From Gloeobacter morelensis MG652769 (GTDB taxonomy: Bacteria; Cyanobacteriota; Cyanobacteriia; Gloeobacterales; Gloeobacteraceae): a DNA stretch of 64,000 nt. Where the stretch lies: assembly GCF_021018745.1 (NCBI RefSeq), contig NZ_CP063845.1:4464001-4528000 (forward strand), written 5' to 3'. How positions within the stretch are numbered: the stretch's first letter is position 1; each line of letters starts with the position of its first letter. Positions 33,092 through 41,347 of this stretch are shown here, piece after piece. A program made the position numbers and the translations under genes. The notes beneath the pieces were generated by a model. It had not been told where the DNA came from. It made no database searches and was given only the letters and a program-made list of their open reading frames with translations.

Positions 33092-33904
33092 ATGCGTCGG
33101 GCTATCGCCGCTATTTTCAGTGCGAGCTGTCTGCTGGCCCCGATGACGGTTGCCGCCAGGGAGTTCAATTTCTCTAAACCCGCCCCCAACCCGCCCTCGC
33201 TCAGCTCACCCGGGCCGACGCGCATCATCCCGCCGCCGCCCCAGGTGTCGCCGCGCACTCCCGCAGCACCTGCAGCCGCAACACCGGGGACAGCCTCACC
33301 GACGGCCTCCCCCGCAGCAGTGCCCAAATTTGAGGTGATCACCAGCCAGTACGACCTGCCCCAGGGCACCCAGTTCAACGCCTCGGCGGTACGCGAACTG
33401 GTCTACAATCCATCGGACACCCTGGCGATGACGCTACAGGTGTCCGACGATGTGCGCGACGGCTCCGGGGACGTCGTGATCCCCAAGGGCAGTACCGTCT
33501 GGGGATCGTTCAGACCCGTGGCGGCCAAGGAGCCCGAAGATCCGGCCACCGCGAGCCGTGAACCGCGCGACAACTCCAGTTGGCCGGAAGGCTCGCGCTT
33601 CGTGGCCGAACGGGTAGCCATTGGAGACCGGATCTACAACTTCAAAGCCCAGACTGAGGCCTTACCCACCCAGACCGACCCGAGGCGCAACGTCGGGGCG
33701 GAGGCGGGCAGCGGAGCCCTCATCGGTGCGGCCGGAGGCGCCATCGTCTCGCTATTTACCGGTGGCCTGGGACTGATCCCGATCCTGGCGGGGGGGGGGC
33801 TGGGGGCTGGCGTAGGGGCCGCGGTCGCCAGCACCCCGGTGGTGTTCATCAAAGGCGATCAGCCGCTGCAATTGACCCTGCTTGAGCCACTGCGGGTGCG
33901 CTGA
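33092..33904 (+). CDS. Exported hypothetical protein with Pro-rich linker and glycine-rich membrane segment
   Basis: A 270-residue envelope protein. The signal peptide (RRAIAAIFSASCLLAP, ending VAAR) is followed by a Pro/Ala-rich stretch (residues about 30-80). The core segment FNASAVRELVYNPSDTLAM and VVIPKGSTVWGSF resemble the beta-barrel of VirB10/TrbI-like or related cyanobacterial surface proteins. A glycine-zipper stretch (GALIGAAGGAIVSLF, LGAGVGAAV) near the C-terminus could insert in a membrane. I cannot name the family. GGAGG precedes the ATG (33092) by seven bases, so expression looks efficient. Confidence 0.6.
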   Translation: MRRAIAAIFSASCLLAPMTVAAREFNFSKPAPNPPSLSSPGPTRIIPPPPQVSPRTPAAPAAATPGTASPTASPAAVPKFEVITSQYDLPQGTQFNASAVRELVYNPSDTLAMTLQVSDDVRDGSGDVVIPKGSTVWGSFRPVAAKEPEDPATASREPRDNSSWPEGSRFVAERVAIGDRIYNFKAQTEALPTQTDPRRNVGAEAGSGALIGAAGGAIVSLFTGGLGLIPILAGGGLGAGVGAAVASTPVVFIKGDQPLQLTLLEPLRVR

Positions 33905-33906
33905 AT

Positions 33907-34485
33907 TTATGCGCCGTAACCCGCGTCCTTGAGGGGCAATAGTTCTTGCATCGAGGCCACCAGCCGCAAATGCAGCCGGGCAATCAAACCGTGGACAATC
34001 CGAAAATGCCAGCGGGCGCGCACGCGAAAGGCTGGACAGCACGCCTGGCCGCTGAGGGTGACGATATCCTCCTCAACCGCGACGGCCTCGGGTTCGATGG
34101 ACATTCCCCGCGCCTTGCAGGCAATATAATCGACGATTGCTTCGCGGCCCTTCACTTGCACATTGATGGGCGCCACAAGGACGGCCTGTGGATGGAATAA
34201 CTTGCCCAGATTCGTCAGATCGCATCGATTGAACGCATCGATATAGCTTTCAATCGGCGCTGGTAGCGTCAAAGAGTCAGGTTGCCGGTCAACCGATTCC
34301 GTTGTCTGCAAAGGAGCCTCCTGCTTTTGAGCCGGGGAGGGGTGTTTGTCCCCCGGCAACGGTTTTTTTTGTGGGGTCTTAGCGACCTGTGGCCTGGACG
34401 GTGTCACCCAGAGAAGGTAATCTGCCGCCCGAAATCGGGGACTGTATCGCTTGGGCCTGCTCGCCCCGCAGCGCCTCGGTGGCAA
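33907..34485 (-). CDS. OCP C-terminal-domain homologue (CTDH-like carotenoid-binding protein) with extended N-terminus
   Basis: Residues about 75-185 match the C-terminal NTF2-like domain of the orange carotenoid protein: PIESYIDAFNRCDL, then KGREAIVDYIACKARGM, ARWHFRIV and LRLVASMQELLPL. The OCP counterparts of these are LQYMDNLN, the AWRFLL Trp and LLASPKELLNL. The two carotenoid-ring ligands Tyr201 and Trp288 of OCP correspond to Tyr81 and Trp159 here. CTDHs bind and hand over carotenoids, for example to HCPs. No OCP N-terminal domain is present. The first 70 residues are Pro/basic rich and their DNA overlaps a transposase relic in another frame and a plus-strand terminator, so the real start may be a TTG at 34272, giving a 121-residue protein. 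Confidence 0.7.
   Translation of the reverse strand: MPPRRCGASRPKRYSPRFRAADYLLWVTPSRPQVAKTPQKKPLPGDKHPSPAQKQEAPLQTTESVDRQPDSLTLPAPIESYIDAFNRCDLTNLGKLFHPQAVLVAPINVQVKGREAIVDYIACKARGMSIEPEAVAVEEDIVTLSGQACCPAFRVRARWHFRIVHGLIARLHLRLVASMQELLPLKDAGYGA
34331..34370 (+). terminator. Plus-strand intrinsic terminator antisense to the CTDH-like gene
   Basis: GCCGGGG (34331-34337) pairs with CCCCGGC (34351-34357), followed by AACGG and eight T's. It acts on plus-strand transcripts, yet the nearest plus-strand gene ends 430 bp earlier, at 33904. It falls within the 5' part of the minus-strand CTDH-like frame. Confidence 0.55.
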
Positions 34486-34531
34486 CTTTGGCTTCAGAGT
34501 CTGTGCTGTACCTTTTGCGGGTTTGTTTCAT
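34379..34531 (-). pseudogene. IS3-family transposase OrfA remnant
   Basis: A 50-codon frame begins MKQTRKRYSTDSEAKVATEA and continues LRGEQAQAIQ. It closely matches the N-terminus of IS3/IS911-type OrfA (MKxTRKRYSxDFKAKVAxEALRGEQT). After about 28 residues the match ends (SPISGGRLPS and on), and the frame stops. The HTH body and OrfB are absent. It is an inactive end fragment of an insertion. It overlaps the CTDH-like frame out of register and probably supplied its 5' DNA. Confidence 0.75.
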
Positions 34532-34623
34532 GTCCTGCTCCTGGTGATTACCAGTTTAGAGGGCAGGGGCACAGCTTATCGAGTTGTCCAACAAGCCGGG
34601 TCCGCCGCACTGCGTGCCCATCT

Positions 34624-36948
34624 TTAGAACGCAGCTTTCAAACCCAGCCGAAAGTTGATGGGCGGCGCGCCGTTGCCGTAGTTGCGCTCGTAGCGGGTGT
34701 TGGTGAGGTTGTCGAGATAGCCCAGCACCGAGAGATTTTCGGTAAGCGGCACCCGGAAGGAAAAATCGAGGGTGGTGTAACCGGGCAGGAGCGCTCCCGG
34801 CGGTAGGGCGAAGGCATTGGCGATGGGGAGTCCCGCCGGGCTATTGAGTTCGGCGAAGCCCGGGCCGATGTGGAGCGGATCGCTGGAGCGCAGGCCCTGG
34901 AAATTCACAAACAGCGCCCCGCGAAAACCGCCGGGGCTGTCGTAGGAAAAACCGGCCCGGCCGCTGTGAAAAGGCACCAACGGGTACTGGGTCTGGGTGT
35001 AGGCGGGTTTAAAAGCTTGCTCCACCCGCGAATCGGTGTAGGTCTCGGTGGCAAACAGCGTCCAGTACGGGGCAAACTGCCAGCTTGCCGCCAACTCGAA
35101 GCCGCTGGAGCGCACCCTCGGGAAGTTGACCCGCACGCGCTCGTTCAGTTCGTAGCCAAACTTGTCGATGAGTAGCTGGTCTTCGGGCGAATTCTCTTCG
35201 ATCAGGTTGTAGCCCTGGAGGTTGTCGATGTCGTTGAGAAAGTAGCTGAAGCGAATCAGGCTGGAAGGGCTGGGCTGCCAGTCAATGCCCGCATCGAAAG
35301 TTGAACCGCTCTCAGCCAAGAGATCCGGGTTGCCCAGGATCTCGCCGCGGCCGAACAGGTCGTTAAAGTTGGGGGTCTTGTAGACGCGGCTGAAGGTGCT
35401 GCGCAGGGCTAGTTGGGGGATCACCTGCCAGCGCACTCCGACGCTCGGGGTGAGCGCACCGTTAAAGTCGCGGTTGAACTCGCGGCTGGTGGCGCGGGTG
35501 CCGAAGATGCCGCGCAACCCGAGGGTGACCGTCACGTCGTCGGCGGGTTTGTAGCTTGCCAGGGCAAACAGCGACGGCTGCGAGATGGCCGCCTCGTAAA
35601 TGAGCGGGTTTTCACTGCCGAAGGAGTTGCCGCCCTCGCGCAAAAAGTCGAAGCCGTAGCTCACATTGAGGGCCGGGGCCACCTGCCAGGTATGCAGCAC
35701 GCGGGTGCCGAAGATGCCGATGTCGTTGGTGGCAAATTCGGTCTCGCCCTCTTCGACTTCCTGTTCGGTGGTGCGGCCCCGGTCGTAGGAGAGGCGCACC
35801 TGCAAATTCGAGTCGTCCGCCTCCCCCAGGCGGGTATTGGAGGTGACGGCAAACCCGTAGTAGTCGATCAATATGCGCGGAAAGAGCGCCCCGTTGAGGC
35901 CCAGTTCGTCGGCGGAAAGGTTGACGACATTCCCCTCCTCGTCCCTGGCCGGAATCGACGTGCGCGGATCGCGAATAGCGAACAGCGAAATGCCCCGGCT
36001 GCCCTGGCGGTAGTAACTGGTGAAATTGAGCGTCGTGCGCGGCGTGATGTCCCAATCGAGGTCGAAGCCGTAGTTGGTGCTGGTAAACGCCCCGTTGATG
36101 CGCTTGTCTTCGAAGACCGGCACCGGCCCGCCCGGCCGCTCCACCCGGTAGAAAAAGTCGTTGTTGGTGTTGAAGTAGGTGGCGTAGAGGTTGAAGCGCA
36201 CACTCTCACCCAAAGGCCCGCCCACATAGGCGCGGTAGTCGCTGTAGCCGTAGCTGCCGTAGGTCGCCTCGACATTGCCCTCGAAAACCTTGGGGGGGCG
36301 CTTGGTGATCACGTTGATCACCCCGCCCACCGCCGTCGAACCGTAGAGGGTGGTCGCCCCGCCGGTGAGCACTTCGATGCGATCGATCCCCGCCACCGGC
36401 AGTTCGTTGAGGTCGACGTGCTCCTGGTTAAGGTTGTTGATCGAGCGGCCGTCGATGAGTAAGGCGGTGCTGGTGGTGGGCAGCCCGCGAATGAAGTAGG
36501 TGCTGTGCACATCCGCCCCCGCCCCGAACAGATTGCTTACCACCCCGGGCACACCCCGCAGAGCGTCGCCTACCGTGCGTGCCCCTTTTTGCTCGATTTC
36601 TTTTTGGTCGATGACGTAGACGCTCCCGGGAATCTCGCGCACCTTCTGGCGGCGAAAGCTGCCAGTCACCGTCACATCGTCCAGTTCAAAGGTTTCAGAG
36701 GCGACCGCCGGTGGCGGGGCAGCAGGCTCAACGGCGGGAACGACCGGTTCCGAAGCAGGGGTCGCGGCCGGGCTAGGTTCCTGGACCAGCAAATCCGCCG
36801 CCCGGCCGTCGCCCATACCGGCCAGATCGCGCACCGTCGGCACTGCAACGGCCTCTTGAACAACCGCAAGCGTTCCGGCTAACCCCCAACCGAGGGCCAG
36901 AAGCAGGCGGTCGGCCCAACGTTCCCCACAAAAATTCCGTACAGCCAT
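34624..36948 (-). CDS. TonB-dependent outer membrane receptor, probably for a siderophore
   Basis: A 774-residue outer-membrane transporter. The signal peptide is followed by a linker and the plug domain: VTVTGSFRRQKVREIPGSVY, GDALRGVPGVVSNLFGAG, the IRGLPTTSTALLIDGRS block and RIEVLTGGATTLYGSTAVGG with INVITKRPP. A beta barrel with many aromatic strands follows, ending in NFRLGLKAAF with terminal Phe. A Fur-like operator lies just upstream, so iron repression and ferric-siderophore uptake fit; the siderophore is unknown. No partner ABC transporter is adjacent. The start at 36948 is the first one that gives a signal peptide. Confidence 0.93.
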   Translation of the reverse strand: MAVRNFCGERWADRLLLALGWGLAGTLAVVQEAVAVPTVRDLAGMGDGRAADLLVQEPSPAATPASEPVVPAVEPAAPPPAVASETFELDDVTVTGSFRRQKVREIPGSVYVIDQKEIEQKGARTVGDALRGVPGVVSNLFGAGADVHSTYFIRGLPTTSTALLIDGRSINNLNQEHVDLNELPVAGIDRIEVLTGGATTLYGSTAVGGVINVITKRPPKVFEGNVEATYGSYGYSDYRAYVGGPLGESVRFNLYATYFNTNNDFFYRVERPGGPVPVFEDKRINGAFTSTNYGFDLDWDITPRTTLNFTSYYRQGSRGISLFAIRDPRTSIPARDEEGNVVNLSADELGLNGALFPRILIDYYGFAVTSNTRLGEADDSNLQVRLSYDRGRTTEQEVEEGETEFATNDIGIFGTRVLHTWQVAPALNVSYGFDFLREGGNSFGSENPLIYEAAISQPSLFALASYKPADDVTVTLGLRGIFGTRATSREFNRDFNGALTPSVGVRWQVIPQLALRSTFSRVYKTPNFNDLFGRGEILGNPDLLAESGSTFDAGIDWQPSPSSLIRFSYFLNDIDNLQGYNLIEENSPEDQLLIDKFGYELNERVRVNFPRVRSSGFELAASWQFAPYWTLFATETYTDSRVEQAFKPAYTQTQYPLVPFHSGRAGFSYDSPGGFRGALFVNFQGLRSSDPLHIGPGFAELNSPAGLPIANAFALPPGALLPGYTTLDFSFRVPLTENLSVLGYLDNLTNTRYERNYGNGAPPINFRLGLKAAF

Positions 36949-36994
36949 TGCCGCTCACGCCTCGCTCAACCATCCTGGCGATGATAGCAGGAGC

Positions 36995-37020
36995 GATTAT
37001 CATTATCAATTGATTCTCAT
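36995..37020. promoter_or_regulatory. Fur-box-like operator of the TonB receptor gene
   Basis: GATTATCATTATCAATTGAT (36995-37014) followed by TCTCAT is built from overlapping GATAAT-type hexamers and closely matches a Fur box. It lies 47 bp upstream of the receptor start and touches the last codons of the upstream gene. It implies Fur-dependent repression. Confidence 0.7.
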
Positions 37021-38705
37021 TGCTTCTCGAATGCCTGATTGCCCTGTTGGAGGTGGTTTTGCAACCAGGCAAGCGCCCCTTCGCGATCGACGAATTTGCC
37101 GTCGAGTTGGGCGATGGTGGCAGCATCGAGAATCCGGCGAAAGTCGGGACCGGGCTTGAGGCCCAGGGTTTTGAGATCGGCGCCGCCCACCAGGGGTGGT
37201 TCCCGGCGGCGCCGCTGGTAGCCGGCAATCGCCTCGCGACTGGCGTCATCCTCGCTGAGGCTGGCCAGCAGCAAACATTCCTCCGGGCTGAGGGCTGCCA
37301 GATGCTGGTGGAGACCGGCTGCGGACCAGTCGGTTTGCCTGACCAAAGCGGGCATGGCTGTGCGCACTTTGCGCTGTCGGACGCGCGCCTGGCCGTCGAG
37401 GGGCAGGCTCTCGGCCGCCTCCGGCCCTACCGCCAGCAATAGCCGGTCGAGGCGCAACTGGGGGAGGGTTGCCCGCAGCGGCGCAAACGTCCGATACGCC
37501 CCCGCCAACCACACCATTCCCGCCGCCAACGCCTCCGTCAGCCGCAAATCCGGGTGTACGCAGCGCAGCGCCCCGAGCCGGTCCAGCATTTGCAGTCCCT
37601 CCAGCCAGAAAGGGGCCGCAAGCAAGTAGCCGAGCTCGGTCTTCAGGCGCTCCCCACCGTAAAGATCGTGCAAGCCGCCCGAGACGCTGCGCACGATAAA
37701 CGCTTCGGTCTGGGGGGCGATCGCAAAGCTGAGCCGTAGCGCAAAGCGCACCGCCCGAAATATCCGGGTCGGATCTTCGATGAAACTGTTGGGGTGCAGC
37801 ACCCGCACAATGCACTCGCGCAGATCGACGAAACCGCCGAAAAAGTCCATCAGCTGCCAGGCGCGCGGGCCGTTCAGGCAGACGGCCATCGCATTGATCG
37901 TAAAATCGCGCCGGTATAGATCGAGGCGGATCGAAGCGCTCTCGACTTCGGGGTTGGCCCCCGGTCTGGGATAGAACTCGGTCCTGGCGGTGGCCAGATC
38001 CAGCACGAAACCGTCGGGCCAGGTCAGTGCAGCGGTCTGATACTTCTCGAAGCACTCCAGGCGCAAGGTTTTGTCGCCCTCGGCGATGGTGCGCGCCAGA
38101 GTCGGGGCGGCCCCAGCTTCCCCGGCGCGGCCTTCGACTACGACATCGAGATCTGCGCTGACTTCTCCCAGCAACAAGTCGCGCACCGCCCCGCCCACCA
38201 GATAAGCCACTTGAGCGAGCGTCTCGGCGGCGGCGGCCACCCGCGCGAGGCGCTCGACCGCCACGGCGCCGAGTTTTTCTGCAAGGCGCTCCTGCAAAGG
38301 CAGAAACAGCGGCAGCCCGCCGGTGCGCTGCTGGTGGTGCTGCCGCAGCAGGTCGGTGCGGGTGATGATGCCTACCAGTTGCCCTGCCTCCAGCACCGGC
38401 ACCCGGCCGATGTCGTAGGTGACCATCAGCGCTTCGATTGCATCGAGCGGAGCGTCTGAAGGCACCGTGAGCACCGTTGCGGTCATGAACCGCTCCACCG
38501 GATCCTCGGCGAATCCGTGATAGAGAGCAATATCAAGATCGCGACGCGAGATAATCCCCACCAGACTGCCCTGGGCGTCCACCACCGGCATTGCCCCATG
38601 CCCGTAGCGGGTCAGGCGCTGCCGGGCCGCCATCAGGGAGATTTCCGGGCGCAGCGTGCGCACAGGCGCAGACATCACATCGCGGGCCAGCACCACCGCG
38701 CTCAC
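37017..38705 (-). CDS. CBS-pair/tRNA nucleotidyltransferase (poly(A) polymerase family) fusion
   Basis: A 562-residue protein. Two CBS domains fill residues about 8-125 ([46 protein letters not shown]). The class II nucleotidyltransferase head follows near residue 168: [15 protein letters not shown] and [10 protein letters not shown] with catalytic Asp residues. Then comes the [11 protein letters not shown]...[10 protein letters not shown] block, and the RNA-binding neck and body ([14 protein letters not shown]). Such CBS-linked enzymes add CCA or only the last A to tRNA 3' ends; adenylate binding to the CBS pair may regulate it. The usual N-terminal DHH domain is missing. The GTG start overlaps the CDF stop as GTGA. 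Confidence 0.88.
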   Translation of the reverse strand: MSAVVLARDVMSAPVRTLRPEISLMAARQRLTRYGHGAMPVVDAQGSLVGIISRRDLDIALYHGFAEDPVERFMTATVLTVPSDAPLDAIEALMVTYDIGRVPVLEAGQLVGIITRTDLLRQHHQQRTGGLPLFLPLQERLAEKLGAVAVERLARVAAAAETLAQVAYLVGGAVRDLLLGEVSADLDVVVEGRAGEAGAAPTLARTIAEGDKTLRLECFEKYQTAALTWPDGFVLDLATARTEFYPRPGANPEVESASIRLDLYRRDFTINAMAVCLNGPRAWQLMDFFGGFVDLRECIVRVLHPNSFIEDPTRIFRAVRFALRLSFAIAPQTEAFIVRSVSGGLHDLYGGERLKTELGYLLAAPFWLEGLQMLDRLGALRCVHPDLRLTEALAAGMVWLAGAYRTFAPLRATLPQLRLDRLLLAVGPEAAESLPLDGQARVRQRKVRTAMPALVRQTDWSAAGLHQHLAALSPEECLLLASLSEDDASREAIAGYQRRRREPPLVGGADLKTLGLKPGPDFRRILDAATIAQLDGKFVDREGALAWLQNHLQQGNQAFEKQ

Positions 38706-39649
38706 CGCCGTTTTTCTTCCGGGGAATTGCCCGAACGGGGAATGCGGTCAAGTTCGGCGTCCGCCCACGAGAGCGGGTCCTCGAGCGGTTCGAGGTGGGT
38801 AGTGACGTAACTCTGGGGCAAGGCCGCCTCGATGGTGCGCTCGATTTGCTCGCACAGATCGTGGCCGCGCTGGACGGTCCAGGCGCCCGGCACCAGGATG
38901 TGCAGCGAAATGAACCGGCGCGAAGCGGCCTGGCGGGTGCGCAGGGCATGAAACTGCAGGCCGCCCTCGGCATAACCGGCCAGAATCCGCTCGATGCTGC
39001 AGGTGTCTTCGTCGCTGAGGGCGCTGTCCATCAGTCCGTCCGCCGACTCGCGCAGCAACCGCAGGGCTGCCCAGACGATATTGACAGCCACCGCCAGGGC
39101 GATCAGCGGGTCGAGCACCAACCAACCGGTCAGCTGCACCAGCACCAGCCCGGCCACCACCCCGGCGGAAGTCCACACATCGGTGAGCAGATGCTGGGCG
39201 TCGGCCTGCAGGGCAAGCGAGCGCAGTCGTTTGCCCGCGGCCATCAGCACGGCCGCCACACCGCCATTCAAGGCAGTAGCGACCAGCGAAAGTCCCATGC
39301 CCAGGCCCAACTGCTCCAAAGGTTGCGGAGCAAACAGCCGCCCCACGGCACTCACGGCGATCCCCACCGCCGCAACCAAAATCAATGCCCCCTCCAGGCC
39401 GCTGGAGAAGTATTCCGCTTTTGAATGGCCAAACGGGTGGGTCTGATCGGGAGCGCGCGCCGCCACCGTCAGCGCCCAGAAGGTGACCAGGGCGGTCACC
39501 AGGTTGATCCCCGATTCGGCGGCGTCCGACAGGAGCCCGATCGAACCGGTCAGGGCGTAGGCGCCGAATTTGAGGGCAATCGTGCCCACCGCCGCCGCGA
39601 TCGAAAGCAGCGCGTAGGGTCGCGTGGCGTGCGCGGATGGAACGTTCAT
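38702..39649 (-). CDS. Cation diffusion facilitator (CDF) family metal transporter
   Basis: A 315-residue proton-coupled exporter of Zn, Mn, Fe or Co. The transmembrane half has the metal-site Asp residues in [15 protein letters not shown] and [13 protein letters not shown], and the [12 protein letters not shown] stretch after helix II. The C-terminal cytosolic ferredoxin-like domain ([19 protein letters not shown]) may bind metal in the dimer. Metal specificity cannot be read. The ATG at 39649 was preferred over a GTG four codons earlier. Its stop overlaps the CBS-CCA start, so translational coupling is likely. Confidence 0.9.
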   Translation of the reverse strand: MNVPSAHATRPYALLSIAAAVGTIALKFGAYALTGSIGLLSDAAESGINLVTALVTFWALTVAARAPDQTHPFGHSKAEYFSSGLEGALILVAAVGIAVSAVGRLFAPQPLEQLGLGMGLSLVATALNGGVAAVLMAAGKRLRSLALQADAQHLLTDVWTSAGVVAGLVLVQLTGWLVLDPLIALAVAVNIVWAALRLLRESADGLMDSALSDEDTCSIERILAGYAEGGLQFHALRTRQAASRRFISLHILVPGAWTVQRGHDLCEQIERTIEAALPQSYVTTHLEPLEDPLSWADAELDRIPRSGNSPEEKRR

Positions 39650-39687
39650 GGTTGCCACCACAGTAGCAGGCCGCCGGAGCGCTCCTC

Positions 39688-40098
39688 TTAGGGGACCACC
39701 AGCACCGGACAGGGAGAAAGATGGATCACCCGGCTGCTGGTGCTGTGGTGCTTGCCTTCTTCGGTGAGCCCCAGGCCGCGGCTGCCCATGACGATGAGGG
39801 CAGCGCCCACTTCATCGGCCACATCGCAGATGACAAAGGCGGCTTTGCCCGCCTCGATGCGCGCGTCAGTCGGATAGCCTTCGCCCTGCAGCCGGTCGCG
39901 CACAGTCTGGGCAAGGGCCTGGGCCTTGGTGCGCACTTCGGCCAGGTGCACTTCGCGCTCGGGCATCTCCTCAGGTAAATCGACCACCGACAGCAACAGC
40001 AGTTTGCTGCTGTACTGACGGGCGAGGCTCAAAGCCACCTGCAGCGCCCTTTCGCTTTCCGGCGAACTGTCCAGGGGCAACAGAATCAGTTCAAACAT
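39688..40098 (-). CDS. Universal stress protein (UspA family)
   Basis: A 136-residue Rossmann-like protein. It has the family N-terminus [20 protein letters not shown] and the ATP-binding signature GSRGLG...[17 protein letters not shown] (GxxGxG-9x-GS/TV type). ATP binding is therefore likely and function is a stress signalling or regulatory one. The start at 40098 (MFELILLPL) lies six bases after a GGAGG, whereas the ATG four codons earlier would coincide with that site. It is 38 bp downstream of the CDF gene in the opposite order on the same strand. Confidence 0.88.
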   Translation of the reverse strand: MFELILLPLDSSPESERALQVALSLARQYSSKLLLLSVVDLPEEMPEREVHLAEVRTKAQALAQTVRDRLQGEGYPTDARIEAGKAAFVICDVADEVGAALIVMGSRGLGLTEEGKHHSTSSRVIHLSPCPVLVVP

Positions 40099-40119
40099 CG
40101 CCATCCTCCGTTCCACCCA

Positions 40120-41226
40120 TCAGCTTAGACGAGCGGCGCGCGGCCGGGCGCTCTCGCGCAGCACCCGCGCCAACTGCTCGGGCTCGACGGCAAACGGCAA
40201 GTAATGGATGTCGGATTGCGGCTGGCAGCACAGCCGGGCAACCGCCAGCAACTGCTCGTCGTCCAGCGGAGCGAACTGCAGATCCTCAAGGCTTAAAGGC
40301 AGCCCCACCCGGCGGTAGAACTGTTCAAGCTGCTCGCGGGCGATGCTTGCAAGGCGCTGGCGGCCGACGGTTTCTTCGAGCCTGAGTTGGACCAAGATGC
40401 CCAGGGCGACTTTTTCGCCGTGCAACGAGCGGCGGGTGGCACTCAGGCTGGTGAGACCGTTGTGGACGGCGTGGGCGGCGACGGTGCGGCAGCGCGCCCC
40501 CCCGAGGCCCCCCACCATTCCCGCCAGGCAAATGCTCGCATCGACCATCTGCTCCCAGGCCCGGCCACCCGGTTCGCGAATGGCCGCTTCTCCCAATTGC
40601 AAAATCAAGTCGCGCAGCACCCGGGCCTGCTGCACGGCGCTGATCACCAGCACATCGTCCGAGTCGCCAGAGCTGATGGACGCTTCGTACCACTTGGCGA
40701 GGGCGTCGCCCATGCCGCTCACCAGCGTGCGCACCGGGGCGGTGGCGATCAAGTCGTAATCGACGATGAGGCCCTCGGGGGCGTGGTCGAGTTCGACGCC
40801 GTAGAGCCACTGGCCCGCTTCAGAGTAAATATTCGACAAAGCGGCCCAGGCCGCACAGGTGGCCGCCGAGGTGGGCACCGTCATCACCGGCAGGCCGCAG
40901 CGCGCCGCAACCAGTTTGGCCATGTCGAGAGCCTTGCCGCCCCCGACGCCAATCACCACGTCGTGCCCGCACGCCTCGTCCACCAGTCGCCCCAGGTTGT
41001 TCTCGGTGCAGTCGATACCATAATTGGCAAAGGTTGCTTCAAGCTTCGCCCCTTGCAAAAGCTTTTCCAGCATCGGTCGCCAGCGCGCCAGGGTATTTTG
41101 GCCACCGATAACCAGCGGGCGGTTTCCAAGCCGCCGGGTCCATTCACCCAAGATTTCGACGGTGCCGCGCCCGCGCCGTACTTGCTGCGGGGCTGCCAGA
41201 GTTTGCAGCGCTATAGTCTCGTTCAA
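40120..41226 (-). CDS. Iron-containing alcohol/glycerol dehydrogenase family protein
   Basis: A 368-residue NAD(P)-dependent dehydrogenase of the GldA/glycerol-1-phosphate dehydrogenase group. The NAD loop is DVVIGVGGGKALDMAK. The metal and active-site region is MTVPTSAATCAAWAALSNIY, ATAPVRTLVSGMGDALAKWYE and AAHAVHNGLTSL. The metal-ligating Asp and His residues are in place. Substrate cannot be assigned: glycerol, polyols and short alcohols are options. A TTG at 41224-41226 is the start with GAGCGAG upstream. It is divergent from aspA across a 121-bp gap. Confidence 0.85.
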   Translation of the reverse strand: MNETIALQTLAAPQQVRRGRGTVEILGEWTRRLGNRPLVIGGQNTLARWRPMLEKLLQGAKLEATFANYGIDCTENNLGRLVDEACGHDVVIGVGGGKALDMAKLVAARCGLPVMTVPTSAATCAAWAALSNIYSEAGQWLYGVELDHAPEGLIVDYDLIATAPVRTLVSGMGDALAKWYEASISSGDSDDVLVISAVQQARVLRDLILQLGEAAIREPGGRAWEQMVDASICLAGMVGGLGGARCRTVAAHAVHNGLTSLSATRRSLHGEKVALGILVQLRLEETVGRQRLASIAREQLEQFYRRVGLPLSLEDLQFAPLDDEQLLAVARLCCQPQSDIHYLPFAVEPEQLARVLRESARPRAARLS

Positions 41227-41347
41227 CGCTCGGCTCGCTCAAAGGTCCATCTTTCATTAGTAACTTTTTTATGCCCATCCGCAAAGACGGGTCGGACAGG
41301 TTCCGATTCGTGGCACGATCGGCAAGTCTTCCTGCCCACTGACCGCC

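Noticed and set aside
35413-36462. 349-residue open frame opposite the TonB receptor
   Set aside because: Shadow frame with repetitive Val/Gly/Glu composition; the receptor on the other strand has all family motifs.
38505-39661. Frames on the plus strand through the CDF and CBS-CCA genes
   Set aside because: Shadows of two genes with clear motifs on the minus strand.
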